A stretch of 64,000 nucleotides of DNA from Linepithema humile (GCF_040581485.1 NC_090128.1:42376931-42440930), one strand, 5' to 3'; positions 39,014 through 51,123 are shown, counted from the first letter of the stretch. The notes: a model not told the origin generated them from the sequence alone. Made by a program: numbers and translations.

Positions 39014-39334
39014 AAATTCTGTATTATATATATTATTATACGTAATAATTAATATTAAATTAAAAGTTATAAACTTAGATTATAATTTTATATAATAATA
39101 AATATAGAACTTCAAATAAAGTTGTATAAGCTTTGAAATTATGTAAATAAATATTTAAGGTAAATTTATATGTGTGTTTTTCTATTATCTTGCTCTAATT
39201 GAAAAAAAATCAATAATATTTAATAATGAAACACGCTTATGCATGTTAGTTATATATAATTAAATACTTTATTTTTTATTTAGAGGAAAGTATATAGATG
39301 GATTTATATACATATGTTTACTGTAGACCTTAAT

Positions 39335-40400
39335 CTATTTAAGAGCATCTAGCTGAGTTTGAATTTTTTCCAAGTTACAATAGAGATCTGTCAATTGTTT
39401 TTTGTCGAACTCCATTGTCAAAGTAGATGTCTGATCACCAGTTAGACTTAATTGGAGCAATGCAGTAGGTCGTGCATCCTTTGAAATTGTAGAAGATGAT
39501 GATTGGACATTGAGGTGCCAGTTAATATCTTTCAGCTTGAAAAAGAAATATCTGATTAATTCTTTTTTAACTTATTAAGGTTAATGTAAATTAGTATTAA
39601 CTGCAATCAACTATTTCTCTCTATCTATTGGATTAAGGGAAAATTCTGTCACTTTTTCCTTTTTTTAATAAACAAGAGAAAACAAGTTTTTAGAAGTGTA
39701 TGTATTAGAAAACAACAGAATTTTCCCTTACACCTAATATATGTGTTAAAATACCTGAATAGGAAAAATAGATTTTTGCCTAAGATTCTCTATGATGTCT
39801 TTCCTATAAGTCACCCATGCACTTGTAAAGATTGATATTTTTTCTTCATCTATCTTAAAATTATCCTTCATAACTGCCTCCATGACAGATGGTTTTATAA
39901 TATTACACGCAGCTTGTGTATAAATTGATGTAATAGTATCCAGTAAAAGAATTAATTCATCTTTTGTCAAATCTAAAGAAACCAGCAACTTTTCTTCCTC
40001 CTCTTCATTGAATACTTTTGTATCGATGTTAGATTGCAGACTATGACATATACGATTGACAAGAAGTCGAAATTTGCTATTGTCCAAGCAAGATACTATT
40101 TTTAAACCTTGCTCTAATCTATTGAGAAAAACACAAGTAGATATTAAAATTGCTTAATACAATTATATATTAAATAATAAATGAAGAATTTAGCAAAACA
40201 GAATGACAAGATATCAGAAAAATATATATAATATAGTAGTACAAAAAATAATAAAATAAAAGCATTATTTTTGAAGCTTGCAAATTTATTTCATTGTCAT
40301 CATCTTTTCGTACTACAATCATATACAAAATTTTGTATATTAATAATAGATACAATACTTTACACACATACTTTGAAGATATGCTGATCCAAGTAGCCAT
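39335..40400 (-). CDS. COMMD10: COMM domain-containing protein 10
   Basis: Three exons, 40400-40372, 40118-39755 and 39535-39335, encode 197 residues, close to human COMMD10 (about 202). COMMD10 is part of the Commander (CCC) complex, which acts with retriever in endosomal cargo recycling. The N-terminal helical domain includes the acidic run NEEEEEKLLVSLDLTKDEL. The C-terminal COMM domain begins near Leu132 (LKDINWHLNVQ), contains ARPTALLQLSLTG, and ends with DLYCNLEKIQTQLDALK, the family's typical ending. The ATG at 40400 has an ideal context (ACCATGG); an in-frame ATG 18 bases upstream is possible. It is convergent with the Sec8-N gene and divergent from APIP. Confidence 0.92.
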
Positions 40401-40584
40401 GGTGAAATTACTTCTCATCTGCTACACATTTTGATATTCATTATACATCTATTTCATATTTGTACGAAAGCCTAAAAAACTATTATTGCATTATGCACGT
40501 TCACATTAGTTTAGTCTAAAATTTTTAACGATTCTGACTCTTTAAATATGCCTCTTCTTTCACTCGAGACGATTAAAACTCATA

Positions 40585-40899
40585 AGCCGAGAGCACAAGC
40601 TTTTACATAAAGCATAACGCATAAGCATAAGGAAATTGATTGGTCTATATATAAGCATAAGCAAATGCATAAGGAAATGGACCAATCAATTTCCTTATGC
40701 TTATGCGTTATGCTTTATGCAAAAGTCTGTGCTCCCGCCTTTTTGCATAAAGCATAACGCATAAGCATAAGGAAATTGATTGGTCTATATATAAGCATAA
40801 GCAAATGCATAAGGAAATGGGCCAATCAATTTTCTTATGCTTATGCGTTATGCTTTATGCAAAAGTCTGTGCTCCGGCCAAAAGTCTGTGCTCCGGCCA
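40585..40899. mobile_element. Two tandem palindromic MITEs (GCATAAG family)
   Basis: Copy one spans 40585-40739 and copy two 40741-40879. Each is almost entirely palindromic: arms with AAAGCATAACGCATAAGC and AAGGAAATTGATTGGTC meet at a TATATA-containing loop. The ends read GCCGAGAGCACAAGC or AAAGTCTGTGCTCCGGCC. A further copy of the terminal AAAGTCTGTGCTCCGGCC follows copy two, to 40899. The pair sits in the upstream region shared by COMMD10 and APIP. This is the same family as the elements at 45.4, 47.0, 55.0-55.3, 55.9-56.2 and 56.7 kb. Confidence 0.9.
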
Positions 40900-41645
40900 T
40901 TAACCTTCACAACATGACAGCGCCATCATATGATTTATCTCGAAAACTCAAACAATTTTATCAAAGATTCTAAGCTGTGTATCTGCTACGTATCATATAT
41001 ATCAGGTAACAAATAAAGTTTATGTGGTTTTTCATGAAATTCATTAGCAAAATTGTATAAACTTTGTTAATTATCTGAAAGAAAGTATAAAATAGTATAG
41101 CTAAAGAAACAGGCGTATTTTTTTGACAGGAAATTCGATACACACATTAACTTTGACGTATCTTATAAATTGCTTTATTGAATGCCCTTATGCAAAATAC
41201 ATTTTTGTTATTTATTACAAAATACGTAAAATATACTTAAACGGAAAAAGTACGGCTGAAAGATGGCTAAAAATATTTAATGTTTTTCGTACAGAAACAA
41301 AATAACTCAGCTGATTATGTTTGATAAAAATGTAAATATCTATCTATGTTTTTATTCACAACAATACTGCGTGCAATTACATAATTACAATACTTTTCGA
41401 AATATGGAGTAACCATAAATTTTTATGTACTGACATAAAAGCCACTAATTTGTATATCTGTACATATTTTTATATACAATACATATCATAATTAGTATCT
41501 AAAAGTAGTAAATATGGGTATGTATTTATTGTATTCAGTGAACATTGTTATCAATTATATTGTTTATGTGTAGTGTGTAATAATGATTTTGATAGTTCGA
41601 CAATTCCAAGAGTTGCCTTTATCTCGAACATTTATACCAGCAAAA
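40900..41645. other. Upstream region of APIP
   Basis: This is AT-rich DNA with no supported exon before the APIP start. An in-frame ATG at 41583 would extend APIP by 21 residues. Confidence 0.55.
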
Positions 41646-43000
41646 ATGTTAGAAGTTTATGATGCCAATTATGACAAGGTATGCATGACAAGAAGTATAT
41701 TTAAGTATTTTATTTAACATATTTAATTAATGTTTTTTACTTACTATAGTTGATAAAAATATATATAATTTTCTGATAGTAGCTTGTTAAAAAAATCTAT
41801 ACTAATCACATATATATTATAATCAAGTAATATCATAATTGATTTTTACAAAATTTTAATTCTAAAATTTATAAACTTATGGGTTTATTTTAATAAAATC
41901 AGCAACAAGTAACATTCCATCAATTTTTTTTTTTCTACAGGAGCATCCAAGAAATCTTATTCCAGAATTATGTAGACAGTTCTATCATCTTGGATGGGTA
42001 ACTGGTACAGGTGGTGGCATCTCCATAAAACATGAGTTAGTATTTACAATAATAATTCTAGTTTTAAAGAATAATATTATTTCTATAAAGATATTAAAAA
42101 TATAAAAATTTTAGGGATAAAATTTACATAGCTCCTTCTGGTGTACAAAAAGAGCGTATGATGCCTAATGAAATGTTTGTGCAAGATATCAATGGAACAG
42201 ATTTGGAGTTGCCTCCACCAGAAAAGAAATTGAAAAAATCACAATGTACTCCACTATTCATGTGTGCCTATTTAAGAAGAAACGCAGGTGCTGTGATTCA
42301 TACACATTCCAAATTTGCAGTCATGGCAACATTGTTGTGGCCTGAAAAAGAAGTCAAAGTCACCCATCTTGAGATGATAAAAGGTATTAAAAATTTACAT
42401 GTTGATAAAAACAATGCAAAGTAGTTTTACTAAATTAACCTTTAAGATGAATCCTTTATTTAAAAAAAAGTAGTACGAGAGAACATTGTCATTTAATAAA
42501 AAAAGAATACAATTAATTTTTTAAATTAATTTTTGTGTCTTGGAGATGACTTAAAATATTTTGTTAAATATTTTATAGGTATATGGAATCAAAAAGAAGG
42601 TAGAGCCTATCGTTATGATGAGGAGTTGGTGATACCGATTATAGAAAATACTCCTTTTGAGAGAGATTTAAAAGACGAGCTAGATAAAACTATCGTTCGC
42701 TATCCAGAAACTTGTGCAGTACTGGTACGCAGACATGGAATTTATGTGTGGGGTGATTCTTGGCAACAGGCAAAAACTATGTATGTCATTTCACTCACAT
42801 ATTACCAAATATTTTTGTAAAATTAAATTGATTTCTCTTTTTATCTTAATTGTTAAAATGTTTTCTTCTTTTTATACAGGACGGAATGTTATGATTACTT
42901 GCTCGACATTGCAGTTCAAATGAAACAATGTGGATTAAATCCATTAGCAACTCCAAGTGATCATGAATTGAAACATCAGCAAAATGGAATCAAATGGTGA
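41646..43000 (+). CDS. APIP: Methylthioribulose-1-phosphate dehydratase (APIP / MtnB)
   Basis: Five exons, 41646-41678, 41941-42035, 42115-42383, 42579-42780 and 42880-43000, encode 239 residues; human APIP has 242. The enzyme dehydrates 5-methylthioribulose-1-phosphate in the cytosolic methionine salvage pathway and belongs to the class II aldolase/AraC family. Visible are EHPRNLIPELCRQFYHLGWV, the Gly loop GTGGGISIK, IYIAPSGVQKER, the zinc ligands His105 and His107 in VIHTHS, the likely catalytic Glu129 in HLEMIKG, and the third ligand His185 in VLVRRHGIYVWG. The start at 41646 was chosen for length; the in-frame ATG at 41583 is an alternative. APIP is convergent with CWF19L1, with 245 bases between the stops. 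Confidence 0.95.
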
Positions 43001-43245
43001 ATCAAATAATAAAATAATAATAAAATAATAATCATATAATTAAAATAATCAATTTTAATATGAAGTTTATTTCTTCACTGTTTTTGTGCCATAAATCTGT
43101 GTATTCCTAAGCTATGTACATATTTCAAATATTGGATACATATAAAAACTAAGGTAAAAAATAAATTACAAAATATTGATTATAATCAGGTTTCACACAT
43201 AGATAAGTATATACATTAAATTCTAAAAATAAGTCATACAAATTT

Positions 43246-45273
43246 TTAAGTATCTATGTCAAATGGTGCAAATTGTTTTCTAATTTTTTTTGCTATCTCC
43301 ATCTCTTCCTCTTGACTCATGTGACAATCCTTCCAGTCGGTCCTATCATTGATATCTAAGATCCTATCGGATGCTAATACTTCTCGGCCGAATTGCAACG
43401 GGAAGTCATTTTTGATCCTATGATACAACATTGTTCCATTCGGCAGTTCTGCATAAAAATATAGAATACCCGGTTTTGCAACCTGTTGTAAATCTGTATG
43501 CTGCGGTAGCTCTGATATTTTGAAATTGTTACATTCGGCTAATTCCTAAAAACAAAAATCACATATATTAGACATCCAAAGTCAAAGTTTGCGATAAAAG
43601 ATGTATTATGTCACGTATTTATTCAGGCGCGACTCTTGCAAGTTCTGAGTATTAACTCTTTATTTTTTATAGATTCATTTTTTTTTAAACAATTGGACAA
43701 GTTTCTCACGAGATTCGTGAGTCACATCTAAATATGTATGTAACGTTAGCATTAGAGTAAAATAAAAAAGAAAAAATTAAGAGACATACCTCAAACATTT
43801 CCTTTAATGCAGGTGCTTGATTTTTGTGAACTGGTGCAGCTTGCAGTTGACAGTGGGCGCTTTTAAAGTTCCTCTCAAAGAACACGGGTACTCTGTCAGT
43901 GCTCTCATAGTATCTGGCCACGGCTTTCTTATAGAGATCCATTTCTTCCTTCACATTTTGTGGCAGAATCGATAAACTCTGGTGATGTGTTATTGGCAGA
44001 ATTAAGAAATGATCCTCCACAAGACCACCCTTTGCTAATGCCAAATAGATCTCAGTGCCAACAGATATCACCAAATGCTTGGACACCACCGGACTGGATA
44101 AGCAAAACCAGCATTTTGATTGATCAAATTCTAGCTTTGATTTTTTATTGAGACCATCGTTCTGATGCCGTTTTCTCTTTGTATTATCGCTCGAATCCAT
44201 GTTGTAAAAAAATTGCACATGTGTCTGCTTTTGCAATGTTGGATCGTCAGACAACATGAATTCGGGATATGGACTTGGTGTCTCATCTGTTGTTTTCATA
44301 ATTAGGTCAGACAGTCTACTTCTATCAACAGGAGTTAAATTCAATGCGTATAACCATTTCCTCTTATGAGCATTTACTACTGGCGCCAGAGCTATGAATC
44401 TAGTTGCTATTTCCATACTTTCATCACTTTGACTTTGATTTCTGTAAAGATATATTTGTATGAAATTCAGATTCGACAAAAGTATTAGTATCTTTAGCAT
44501 TGCTTTAAAAAAATAGTAGTTCTTATATTAAAATATTACAAATCTATATTGAAATAGTTAGAAATTCTAAATACAGAGAATAATTTTGTACTTTTTTTTC
44601 AATATTTCTCTAAAACTATGCTTGCATATAAAGTATCATTAAAAGAAGAATGCACTTACCTATACGGTGGCCGTTCATAATAAATTCCTTCCAAAGCCGA
44701 TACGTGATATCTAGGTTTAATGTGAGTAGCAAGCCAAGCAATTAATTTGGAACCGTGATATTTATAATTTGGCTTGTTAGTATCAAGATTAGTTACTCCA
44801 TCAGGCCATGGAGATGTTAACAAGATATCTACACCACGATAACTGGGTTGGCCTTTTAAACAAGTGTTGTTAATGGACAAAACATCTTTCTCGCTGAAGT
44901 GTATAGCTTTGTTCTCAGTTGACGTTTTCTCCACACCACTAAGATATGCTATTTTGAGACCAGAACCGGCAGTGTACAAGCCGCGCTTTCCAAGATAAGT
45001 GAGATTCTGACATATTTCGTATCCATCCTCGTCAGGATAGTGCGTCAAGTCCGACTCTCTATTAGGGCCGATAAAATACGTCGGAATCGAGATAGTTTTC
45101 TCATTGGATTTATAAGATTCCAACTCAGAGTTATCGGCACCAAAGAAATTGCCAATGCATAGCAAGAAATCGAATGGACCATTTTTCTTATTAATAACCT
45201 CTACTTTAGAAAATAAGGTCTTGAAATGTCCTTGCACATCCCCACAAATAAGGACTTTCTGCTTATTGCTCAT
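43246..45273 (-). CDS. CWF19L1: CWF19-like protein 1
   Basis: Three exons, 45273-44660, 44441-43790 and 43545-43246, encode 521 residues (human 538). Members are thought to act with the late spliceosome or lariat-debranching machinery. The N-terminal part is metallophosphoesterase-like but degenerate (VLICGDVQGHFKTLF, LLCIGNFFG, GVDILLTSPWP). The CwfJ C-terminal region 1 is HIT-like (CWFCLSSP, LALAKGGLVEDHFLILPITHH), and CwfJ region 2 follows (FPLQFGREVLA, DWKDCHMSQEEE). The ATG at 45273 opens MSNKQKVLICGDV. The first exon was partly copied at 54,655-54,822 by the block duplication, whose left breakpoint (about 45,114) falls inside this exon; this gene itself is intact. Confidence 0.95.
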
Positions 45274-45451
45274 GTTTAACAATATATAATAAATTAAATC
45301 GATATAGAAGTAATACTAATTAACAAAATGTTTTATTGTTTTCCTCGTACGCTCAAATTTGTTCAATACAGCTGTTCTGTATAAAATCGGTTTTTTACAT
45401 AGATAAATGAATACCTGCTATATGAACTAGCTGCACTAGTTCAGTTATAAT

Positions 45452-46370
45452 GGCCGGAGCACAGACTTTTGCATAAAGCATAACGCATAAGCATAAGGAA
45501 ATTGATTGGTCCATTTCCTTATGCATTTGCTTATGCTTATATAGGGTGCATTCGTTTATGCAGTTACTGCCGCAGATGTCGTTCGTTTACTCCGCCTGCG
45601 AAAATAACTGCAGCGCAGTTTGTCGTTCGTTTACGCAGGGATGTATCTCATCTGCGCAGGTACTTCGGAGGTCCTGCTCTGGATGCTCTGCTTGCAGTAC
45701 TGCGTAAACGAATACACCCATTGCGAATCTAGCTTAATTATCTGCATCCACATTGATTAATTAAAATGTGAAAATAGATTTTATTAAAATAAAAAATCAA
45801 AAAGGGGTAGAACAACTCCTCGAAATCGATCCCGCAAAAGTAAAAGTAATCCAAGATAAGTATTATATAATGGAAAAATTTTTTAAAGTTTACGATATTC
45901 GTATTTACAATCAAATTAACCTAAAAATGCACACGTATTAAATGTAGATTGAAAATCTAAACACATTATAAAATTCTAAACTGTCTGAATTTTCTATAAA
46001 CAAATTTTGTAATGTTTTGAGATTTGTTTTTGTAAATTTATCTCAGGTACAGGTTCTGCTGCAATAGTTCCTAACCATGTAATGATTTCGTCTACAGCTG
46101 ATATAGAAAAAGGATCAGAGAACTCTCAATTTAAGAATGTTTTGATCCCGTCTTCATTATTTTCGCAAAATTTTGTATAGACACAACGTAATGCAACTTC
46201 GCCAATGCTTTTAAATCCATTCACGCAGCCATTCACGCAGGTGTGCGTTCGGTAAATTAGATAACGTGACTAGCAGATGATAAACGCAGTGGATGCGCTA
46301 ACCGCTGCATAAACGAATGCACCCATATAGACCAATCAATTTCCTTATGCTTATGCGTTATGCTTTATGT
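45452..46370. mobile_element. Palindromic MITE (GCATAAG family), split by another element
   Basis: The left arm at 45452-45543 and right arm at 46325-46370 rejoin exactly if the 781-base element between them is removed; the other copy of the block (55,001-55,154) shows that empty form. The right terminus is truncated: AAAGTCTGTGCTCCGGCC is missing and the sequence passes straight into the next MITE. Confidence 0.88.
45544..46324. mobile_element. 781-bp inserted element, TIR GGGTGCATTCGTTTATGCAG
   Basis: The left end GGGTGCATTCGTTTATGCAG and right end CTGCATAAACGAATGCACCC are perfect inverted repeats. The flanks carry ATA on both sides, and removal restores the host palindrome as it exists in the second block copy. 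The interior has sub-terminal repeats (TGTCGTTCGTTTAC twice; GCGTAAACGAATACACCCA near 45,700) and no plausible transposase. The 3-base duplication would suit a PIF/Harbinger-type origin, but the family is inferred. Confidence 0.88.
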
Positions 46371-46372
46371 AA

Positions 46373-46981
46373 GGCCGGCGTCACATAGGGCGGTATTCAT
46401 AGTCCGTTCTTATATTTAAAATCGTCTTAAGCACGGACTTATATTCGCTCTCTTCGTCACACATAGATTGTGTCTGACGAAGAGAGCGAATATAAGTTCG
46501 TGCTTAAGACGATCTTGAATATAAGAACGGACTATGAATACCGCCCATAGAACCCGTAATCCGTAATCCGCACCGAAAGTCCGCAAAAGTTACTAGGGAT
46601 TGCGTCCGTAACGTTACGTGTGTTTTTATCTCTTTGTGTCCCATGAAGCCGTAATTCCATGAAATTTCCGTAAAAGTTACTACAAGTTACTAGTTATTAC
46701 CAGTAATGCTTTTTCTAATTTTATTTATTTAACTAAATTTGACGATTTAATTAAAACTTTTGTTAAAATCATAATATATTCTGTAGTTTTCTTATGAATA
46801 AAATACAAATAAACAATTATAATCTGTTAAATAAAAAATAGTGCTATCGTTACGTTTGTATTTACGGCTCCATGGGACACAAGGAGATAAAAATACACGT
46901 AACGTTACGGACAAAATACCTAGTAACTTTTGCGGACTTCCGGTGCGGATTACGGATTACGGGCTGTATGTGACGGCACCC
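46373..46981. mobile_element. Chimeric MITE with unmatched ends
   Basis: The left end (GGCCGGCGTCACATAGAACC, after removal of a nested insertion) matches the element at 55,317-55,883. The right end (GGGCTGTATGTGACGGCACC) matches the element at 56,241-56,687. Each of those two has matching termini; this one does not. The switch falls at about 46,606-46,627. See findings. Confidence 0.88.
46388..46546. mobile_element. Nested palindromic MITE, TIR GGGCGGTATTCATAGTCCG
   Basis: This 159-base, nearly fully palindromic element is flanked by ATA on both sides, inside the chimeric MITE. The equivalent position in the second block copy (CACATAGAACCC near 55,326) is empty. The GGGCGGTATTCATAG end fits PIF/Harbinger-type MITEs with 3-base target duplications (family inferred). 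Confidence 0.9.
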
Positions 46982-46985
46982 TTAA

Positions 46986-47139
46986 GCCGAGAGCACAAGC
47001 TTTTACATAAAGCATAACGCATAAGCATAAGGAAATTGATTGGTCTATATATAAGCATAAGCAAATGCATAAGGAAATGGACCAATCAATTTCCTTATGC
47101 TTATGCGTTATGCTTTATGCAAAAGTCTGTGCTCCGGCC
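46986..47139. mobile_element. Palindromic MITE (GCATAAG family)
   Basis: This is an intact copy with ends GCCGAGAGCACAAGC and CTGTGCTCCGGCC, flanked by TTA-type sites. It is repeated identically at 56,692-56,845 and lies just upstream of the CEBPZ leader. Confidence 0.92.
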
Positions 47140-47945
47140 ATTACTCAATGGTTAGCGATCTAGTACTAGTATAGACATCTGTGGTTCCAGTATGGTATAT
47201 AGTTCAATGGCAACAATCGGTTTATGCGCGCGTCACCGGATCCAGCGAAGATTCGAGATCGTTCCGGAATCTTCAGGATCTGCAAGATTATCCGGAGCCA
47301 AAACTAAAGAGACACTTTGTTCGGAACCGGGATGGAGATCGGTCGAGTTAGAGTCGTCGGATTAAGTGGTGAAGTCGTCTTGTTAAGTAAGTGCTTTATT
47401 CGTATTTCTCAATTACAATAATAATTACAGTCTATAGCCAATCGGAGCACGTAGTTGGAACAACTACGTGCTCCGATTGGCTATAGACTGTAACGAACAT
47501 TTTGAATTAACGTACGCGGTGCTCCAACCGTTATAAGATTTTTCGGAGAGATTAGACGGATTTTATTTCAGCCGTTTTGTGCCGTTCGCTGTCGATAGGA
47601 ACTAGTCGGAGAACTTTCAACTGCTTTCGGGGGTGAAAAAGATATTTTGCGCTGAAACGTACTTGCTTTTGAGAGCATGTGTTCAGGTTCAGGAGAACTT
47701 GAATTGAAAATTCAGTATTTAAGATTTTTTAAATATGTACATAAATTGATTGTGTGCGTATGCAGAACATGTAAATTTTATAATACGTTTAAGCAAAATA
47801 TATTGAGTATAGGTTAGTATCATTATAAGTTGTGATATAAAAATATTTTATCACGAATATAAACATCTATTTTTAATAATTGTCGTTTTTATTTTAGTGT
47901 ATTAGATGCTTTACTGTGAGATTAAAAAAAAAACATTATTAGGAA
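47140..47945 (+). promoter_or_regulatory. CEBPZ upstream region with a probable 5' UTR intron
   Basis: A strong donor (TAA then GTAAGT at 47387) and an acceptor (TTTTAG ending at 47897) suggest a leader intron of about 0.5 kb, with the start codon 48 bases into the next exon. The interval contains the perfect hairpin at 47425-47493. There is no recognisable TATA box. Confidence 0.5.
47425..47493. repeat. Perfect 33-bp inverted repeat with a 3-base loop
   Basis: Arms 47425-47457 and 47461-47493 are exact reverse complements separated by GAA. Each arm includes an inverted or direct CCAAT box (AGCCAATCGG). It lies in the probable 5' UTR intron of CEBPZ and is duplicated at 57,131-57,199. Confidence 0.95.
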
Positions 47946-50900
47946 ATGAAAAGATTCAATGATAATTCCACCACTAGTGGTGAGAAAAAATGGTACGAGG
48001 AATATTCGAAGACAGAGGAACCTTGCAAGCATTCTTTATCCGAAGTTGGTGTGTTACAACTAAAAGACGAAGGAAAAAAATATCTGGATGCAGAGACTGC
48101 CAGTTTTCAGTTGAAACAATCTAAGTCACATGACTCAGAGACAAAATGGTTAAAGACAGCATTGCAGCAGGGTACTTTTTTGGATAGAATAGCAGCCAAC
48201 ATAGTGCTGGTGCAAGATAATCCGAAATATAATTTTAGTCGTCTAATATTTCTAGTCTATCAAGTAAAAGGGGCCAAACACAGTCAGTGTGGTTTGGTCA
48301 TAACGTCTCTCAAGGAACTCTTTCTAACTGATCTGTTGCATCCAACTTTTAAGTTGTTAAAATTTGAAGAACAGGATCTAGATAAGCTTGAAGTAGGAAA
48401 TGAATCAAATTCTATTGTTAAAACAAATGCTGCTAGAAATAGATTACTGGCACATTGGTACTTTGAAGATCAACTGCGTGAGCAGTATAAACGCTTTGTT
48501 TTAAGTCTGTCCGCAGTAGCTATTGATAGAGTAGACATAAATCGTGAAAAAGCCATATTGGTAATGACAGATTTGTTGATGAACAATGCTGAACAAGAAC
48601 ATAAGTTACTGGAGTTGATTGTGAATAAAATCGGCGATCCTACTAGCAGAATTGGATCTAAAGCTGTAGTTTGCATCAACAAGTTATTGCAAGAGCATCC
48701 AAATATGAAGCTTGTAGTTTTGCGTGAAGTTGAGAAACTATTGTTTAGAAAAAACGTGTCTCAACGTGCTCAATATTATGCTATATGTGTGTTGACACAA
48801 TTTTTTCTGGACAGAAACGACGACGAAATAGCTGTTACATTGGTAGAAGCGTACTTTGCGTTTTTCAAAGCATGTTTGAAAAAGGGAGAACCTGACAGCA
48901 AAATGATGGCAGCAATTCTAACGGGTGTTAATAGAACATATTCTTTCGCTAAGGTAGATTCAAAGGTGCTGAGCAAACACATTGATTCTGTTTACGAAGT
49001 GGTGCATTTTGGGTCGTTTAATGTCTCTCTTAATGCACTTACCTTATTGCACCAAGTAAGTATTGTAGAATAGCGTTTATATTTACTGCATTTTTACATT
49101 ATATTAACGGGCATTTGTATATTTAGATTACAGGCAAGGACGAGTCTCAAGCAAACAGATTTTATTCAACTTTTTACAGAAAGTTACTCGACCCACAAAT
49201 AGGAGTAGCAAATAAACGCGCAATGTTTCTCAACTTGGTATATCGAGTTCTTCGGAAAGATCAAAGCGTATTACGTCTATACGCATTTATTAAAAGAATC
49301 TTGCAAATCACACTGTACTTCCCTGCAAATATGACATGTGCTATGCTCTATGTTGTCTCTAAAATTCTTCAAGAACGCAAAGACTTGAGGCACATCCTGC
49401 TCAAGTCACAGAAAGATGTGAATAAAATCGAGAATATCGATTGTGAAGGAAAAGTTGAAAACGACATTTGTGAAGTAAGCTCGTCAGATGCGGAAGATGT
49501 TTCTACAATGAAAAATAAGAATAAAGCGACGAAAAACACCATTATGTTATCGAACGTAACAATTGGCGTTGACATCGCGTCAGGAACGCAAGCCGATGTG
49601 AAGGAAGAGACCGACGTAAAAGTTGAGGAGCAAAATGTGAAGTTGTATGATCCCTTTTGTCGGAATCCACTCTACGCGGGAGTAGCCAAAGGGTTGTACA
49701 CCGAGCTCGCAGCATTGTCCAGACATTTCCATCCCAGTGTTGCTATATTCGCAAATCGGATAATTCAAGGTAAAAGTTTTACTTTTATATGCAGCACAAT
49801 ATTATTTGGCAATACTTATTAATTTTTGTTTACAGGTAAACCGATTGAGTACACGGGCGATCCGTTGGAGGATCTAACGTTGATTCGATTTTTGAATCGG
49901 TACGTCTTTAAGAACTCGAAGAAGTCAGAAGATATGAAGGTGCAGAAGAAAAATGATCCCTTGGCAATACGCGCCGGATATACACCCAAGGGTGTACGCT
50001 CCCTTCCTGTCGATAGCGCAGCGTATCTCAACGAAAGGGAGGAGCGAATACCAGTTGACGAGTTGTTCCTTCATAAATTTTGGAAGAAAGAGAGCGAGAC
50101 TAAGGACATCAAGAAAGAAGACGATGATGAAGACATGGAGAGCGTTAACAGTGAAGAGTTCAACGATATGCTAGATCGTGTGGGCATCAACTACGATTTA
50201 GACGATTTAAACGATTTAGACAATTTAGACATTGCGACAGATATCGCGCTTGGGAAGAAAAAAAGGTAAATCTGTATTCTTGTATGTAGAATTGTATAAA
50301 ATATGCTTTGACTCATCTATAGGGGGAATGATTGTTTCTGTTCAAGTCTATATGATAACTTCATTGCTTTGTTGCAAAAAATAATTTTTATGGTTCTAGG
50401 AATTATATACTTTAATAATTACATTTGTAACTTTCAGCAGCTAAAGTGGTTGATAAGAATAATGAAGATAACGATGATAAATTGGGAGATGAGGATATCC
50501 TGGATGAAAATGATGATGCAGCATCTCATCATCATCATCATTTTCATCCAGGATATCCTCATCTCCCAATTTATCATCGTTATCTTCATTATTCTTATCA
50601 ACCACTTTAGCTGCTGAAAGTTACAAATGTAATTATTAAAGTATATAATTCCTAGAACCATAAAAATTATTTTTTGCAACAAAGTCGTCAAAATCTTGCA
50701 GCAAGATGACGAGCTGCAAGATTTGAGCGATATTGATGTTGAAGATCTTGATGATGAGGATCTGAGCGACATGGAATTTAATTCCGATGACGGAGGCTTA
50801 GATAAGATAATGAATTAATTTCGAATCTAAATGAGAAGCTGAAGACAAAAAGTCCGAAGAGCAAACAGAATAAAAAGAAGAAAGGAATAGACAATAATAT

Positions 50901-51123
50901 ATTTGTATGTGCAGAGAAATTCGCTGAAATGCTGGAGGAGCAAAGCAATACGAAGGGGAAACATGGTTATAGTAACACTTTCAGCAGCAGCGACGGTGTT
51001 AGTGCCAAGCAAATAGATTGGGAATCGAAACGGCATGAACGGTTGAGAGGATTGTTTGAGAGAAAGAAACGGAAACCTGGTCAATCGTCCAACAATAAGC
51101 GTGCTAAAAGATTCAAACGATAG
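47946..51123 (+). CDS. CEBPZ: CCAAT/enhancer-binding protein zeta (CEBPZ/Noc1), 3' end rearranged
   Basis: Exons 47946-49055, 49127-49769 and 49836-50265 join in frame and encode about 727 residues. The protein is the large-subunit ribosome-biogenesis factor Noc1/Mak21 (CBF/Mak21 family), nucleolar, and a partner of Noc2. Visible are a helical-repeat N-terminus, the CBF domain (VYRVLRKDQSVLRLYAFIKR, RHFHPSVAIFANRIIQGKPI) and an acidic tail. Later coding segments are recognisable but out of phase. One is an acidic exon starting at 50438, readable as AAKVVDKNNEDNDDKLGDED; another runs from about 50700, DELQDLSDIDVEDLDDED; the last is the conserved end IFVCAEKFAEMLEEQ to KRAKRFKR, with its stop at 51121-51123. 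Exon 3 ends in phase 2 where the next segment needs phase 1, and a further shift occurs near 50,806. Each fits one missing or extra A. Inverted duplications surround this region. The gene is either damaged here or misassembled. Confidence 0.85.
50367..50684. repeat. Inverted duplication of a CEBPZ acidic exon and its upstream intron
   Basis: Arms 50367-50518 and 50533-50684 (152 bases each) are reverse complements about a 14-base centre within GAT/ATC repeats. The left arm holds intron end plus exon; the right arm is the same read backwards. It is identical at 60,073-60,390. Confidence 0.93.

Noticed and set aside
40585..40899. Regularly repeated palindromes considered as a CRISPR-like array
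   Set aside because: Units are whole transposon copies with complementary arms, no unique spacers of fixed length, and a eukaryotic setting.
47150..47210. Segment resembling tRNA arm motifs (GGTTAGCGAT)
   Set aside because: No cloverleaf or B-box could be formed; it is probably part of the CEBPZ leader.
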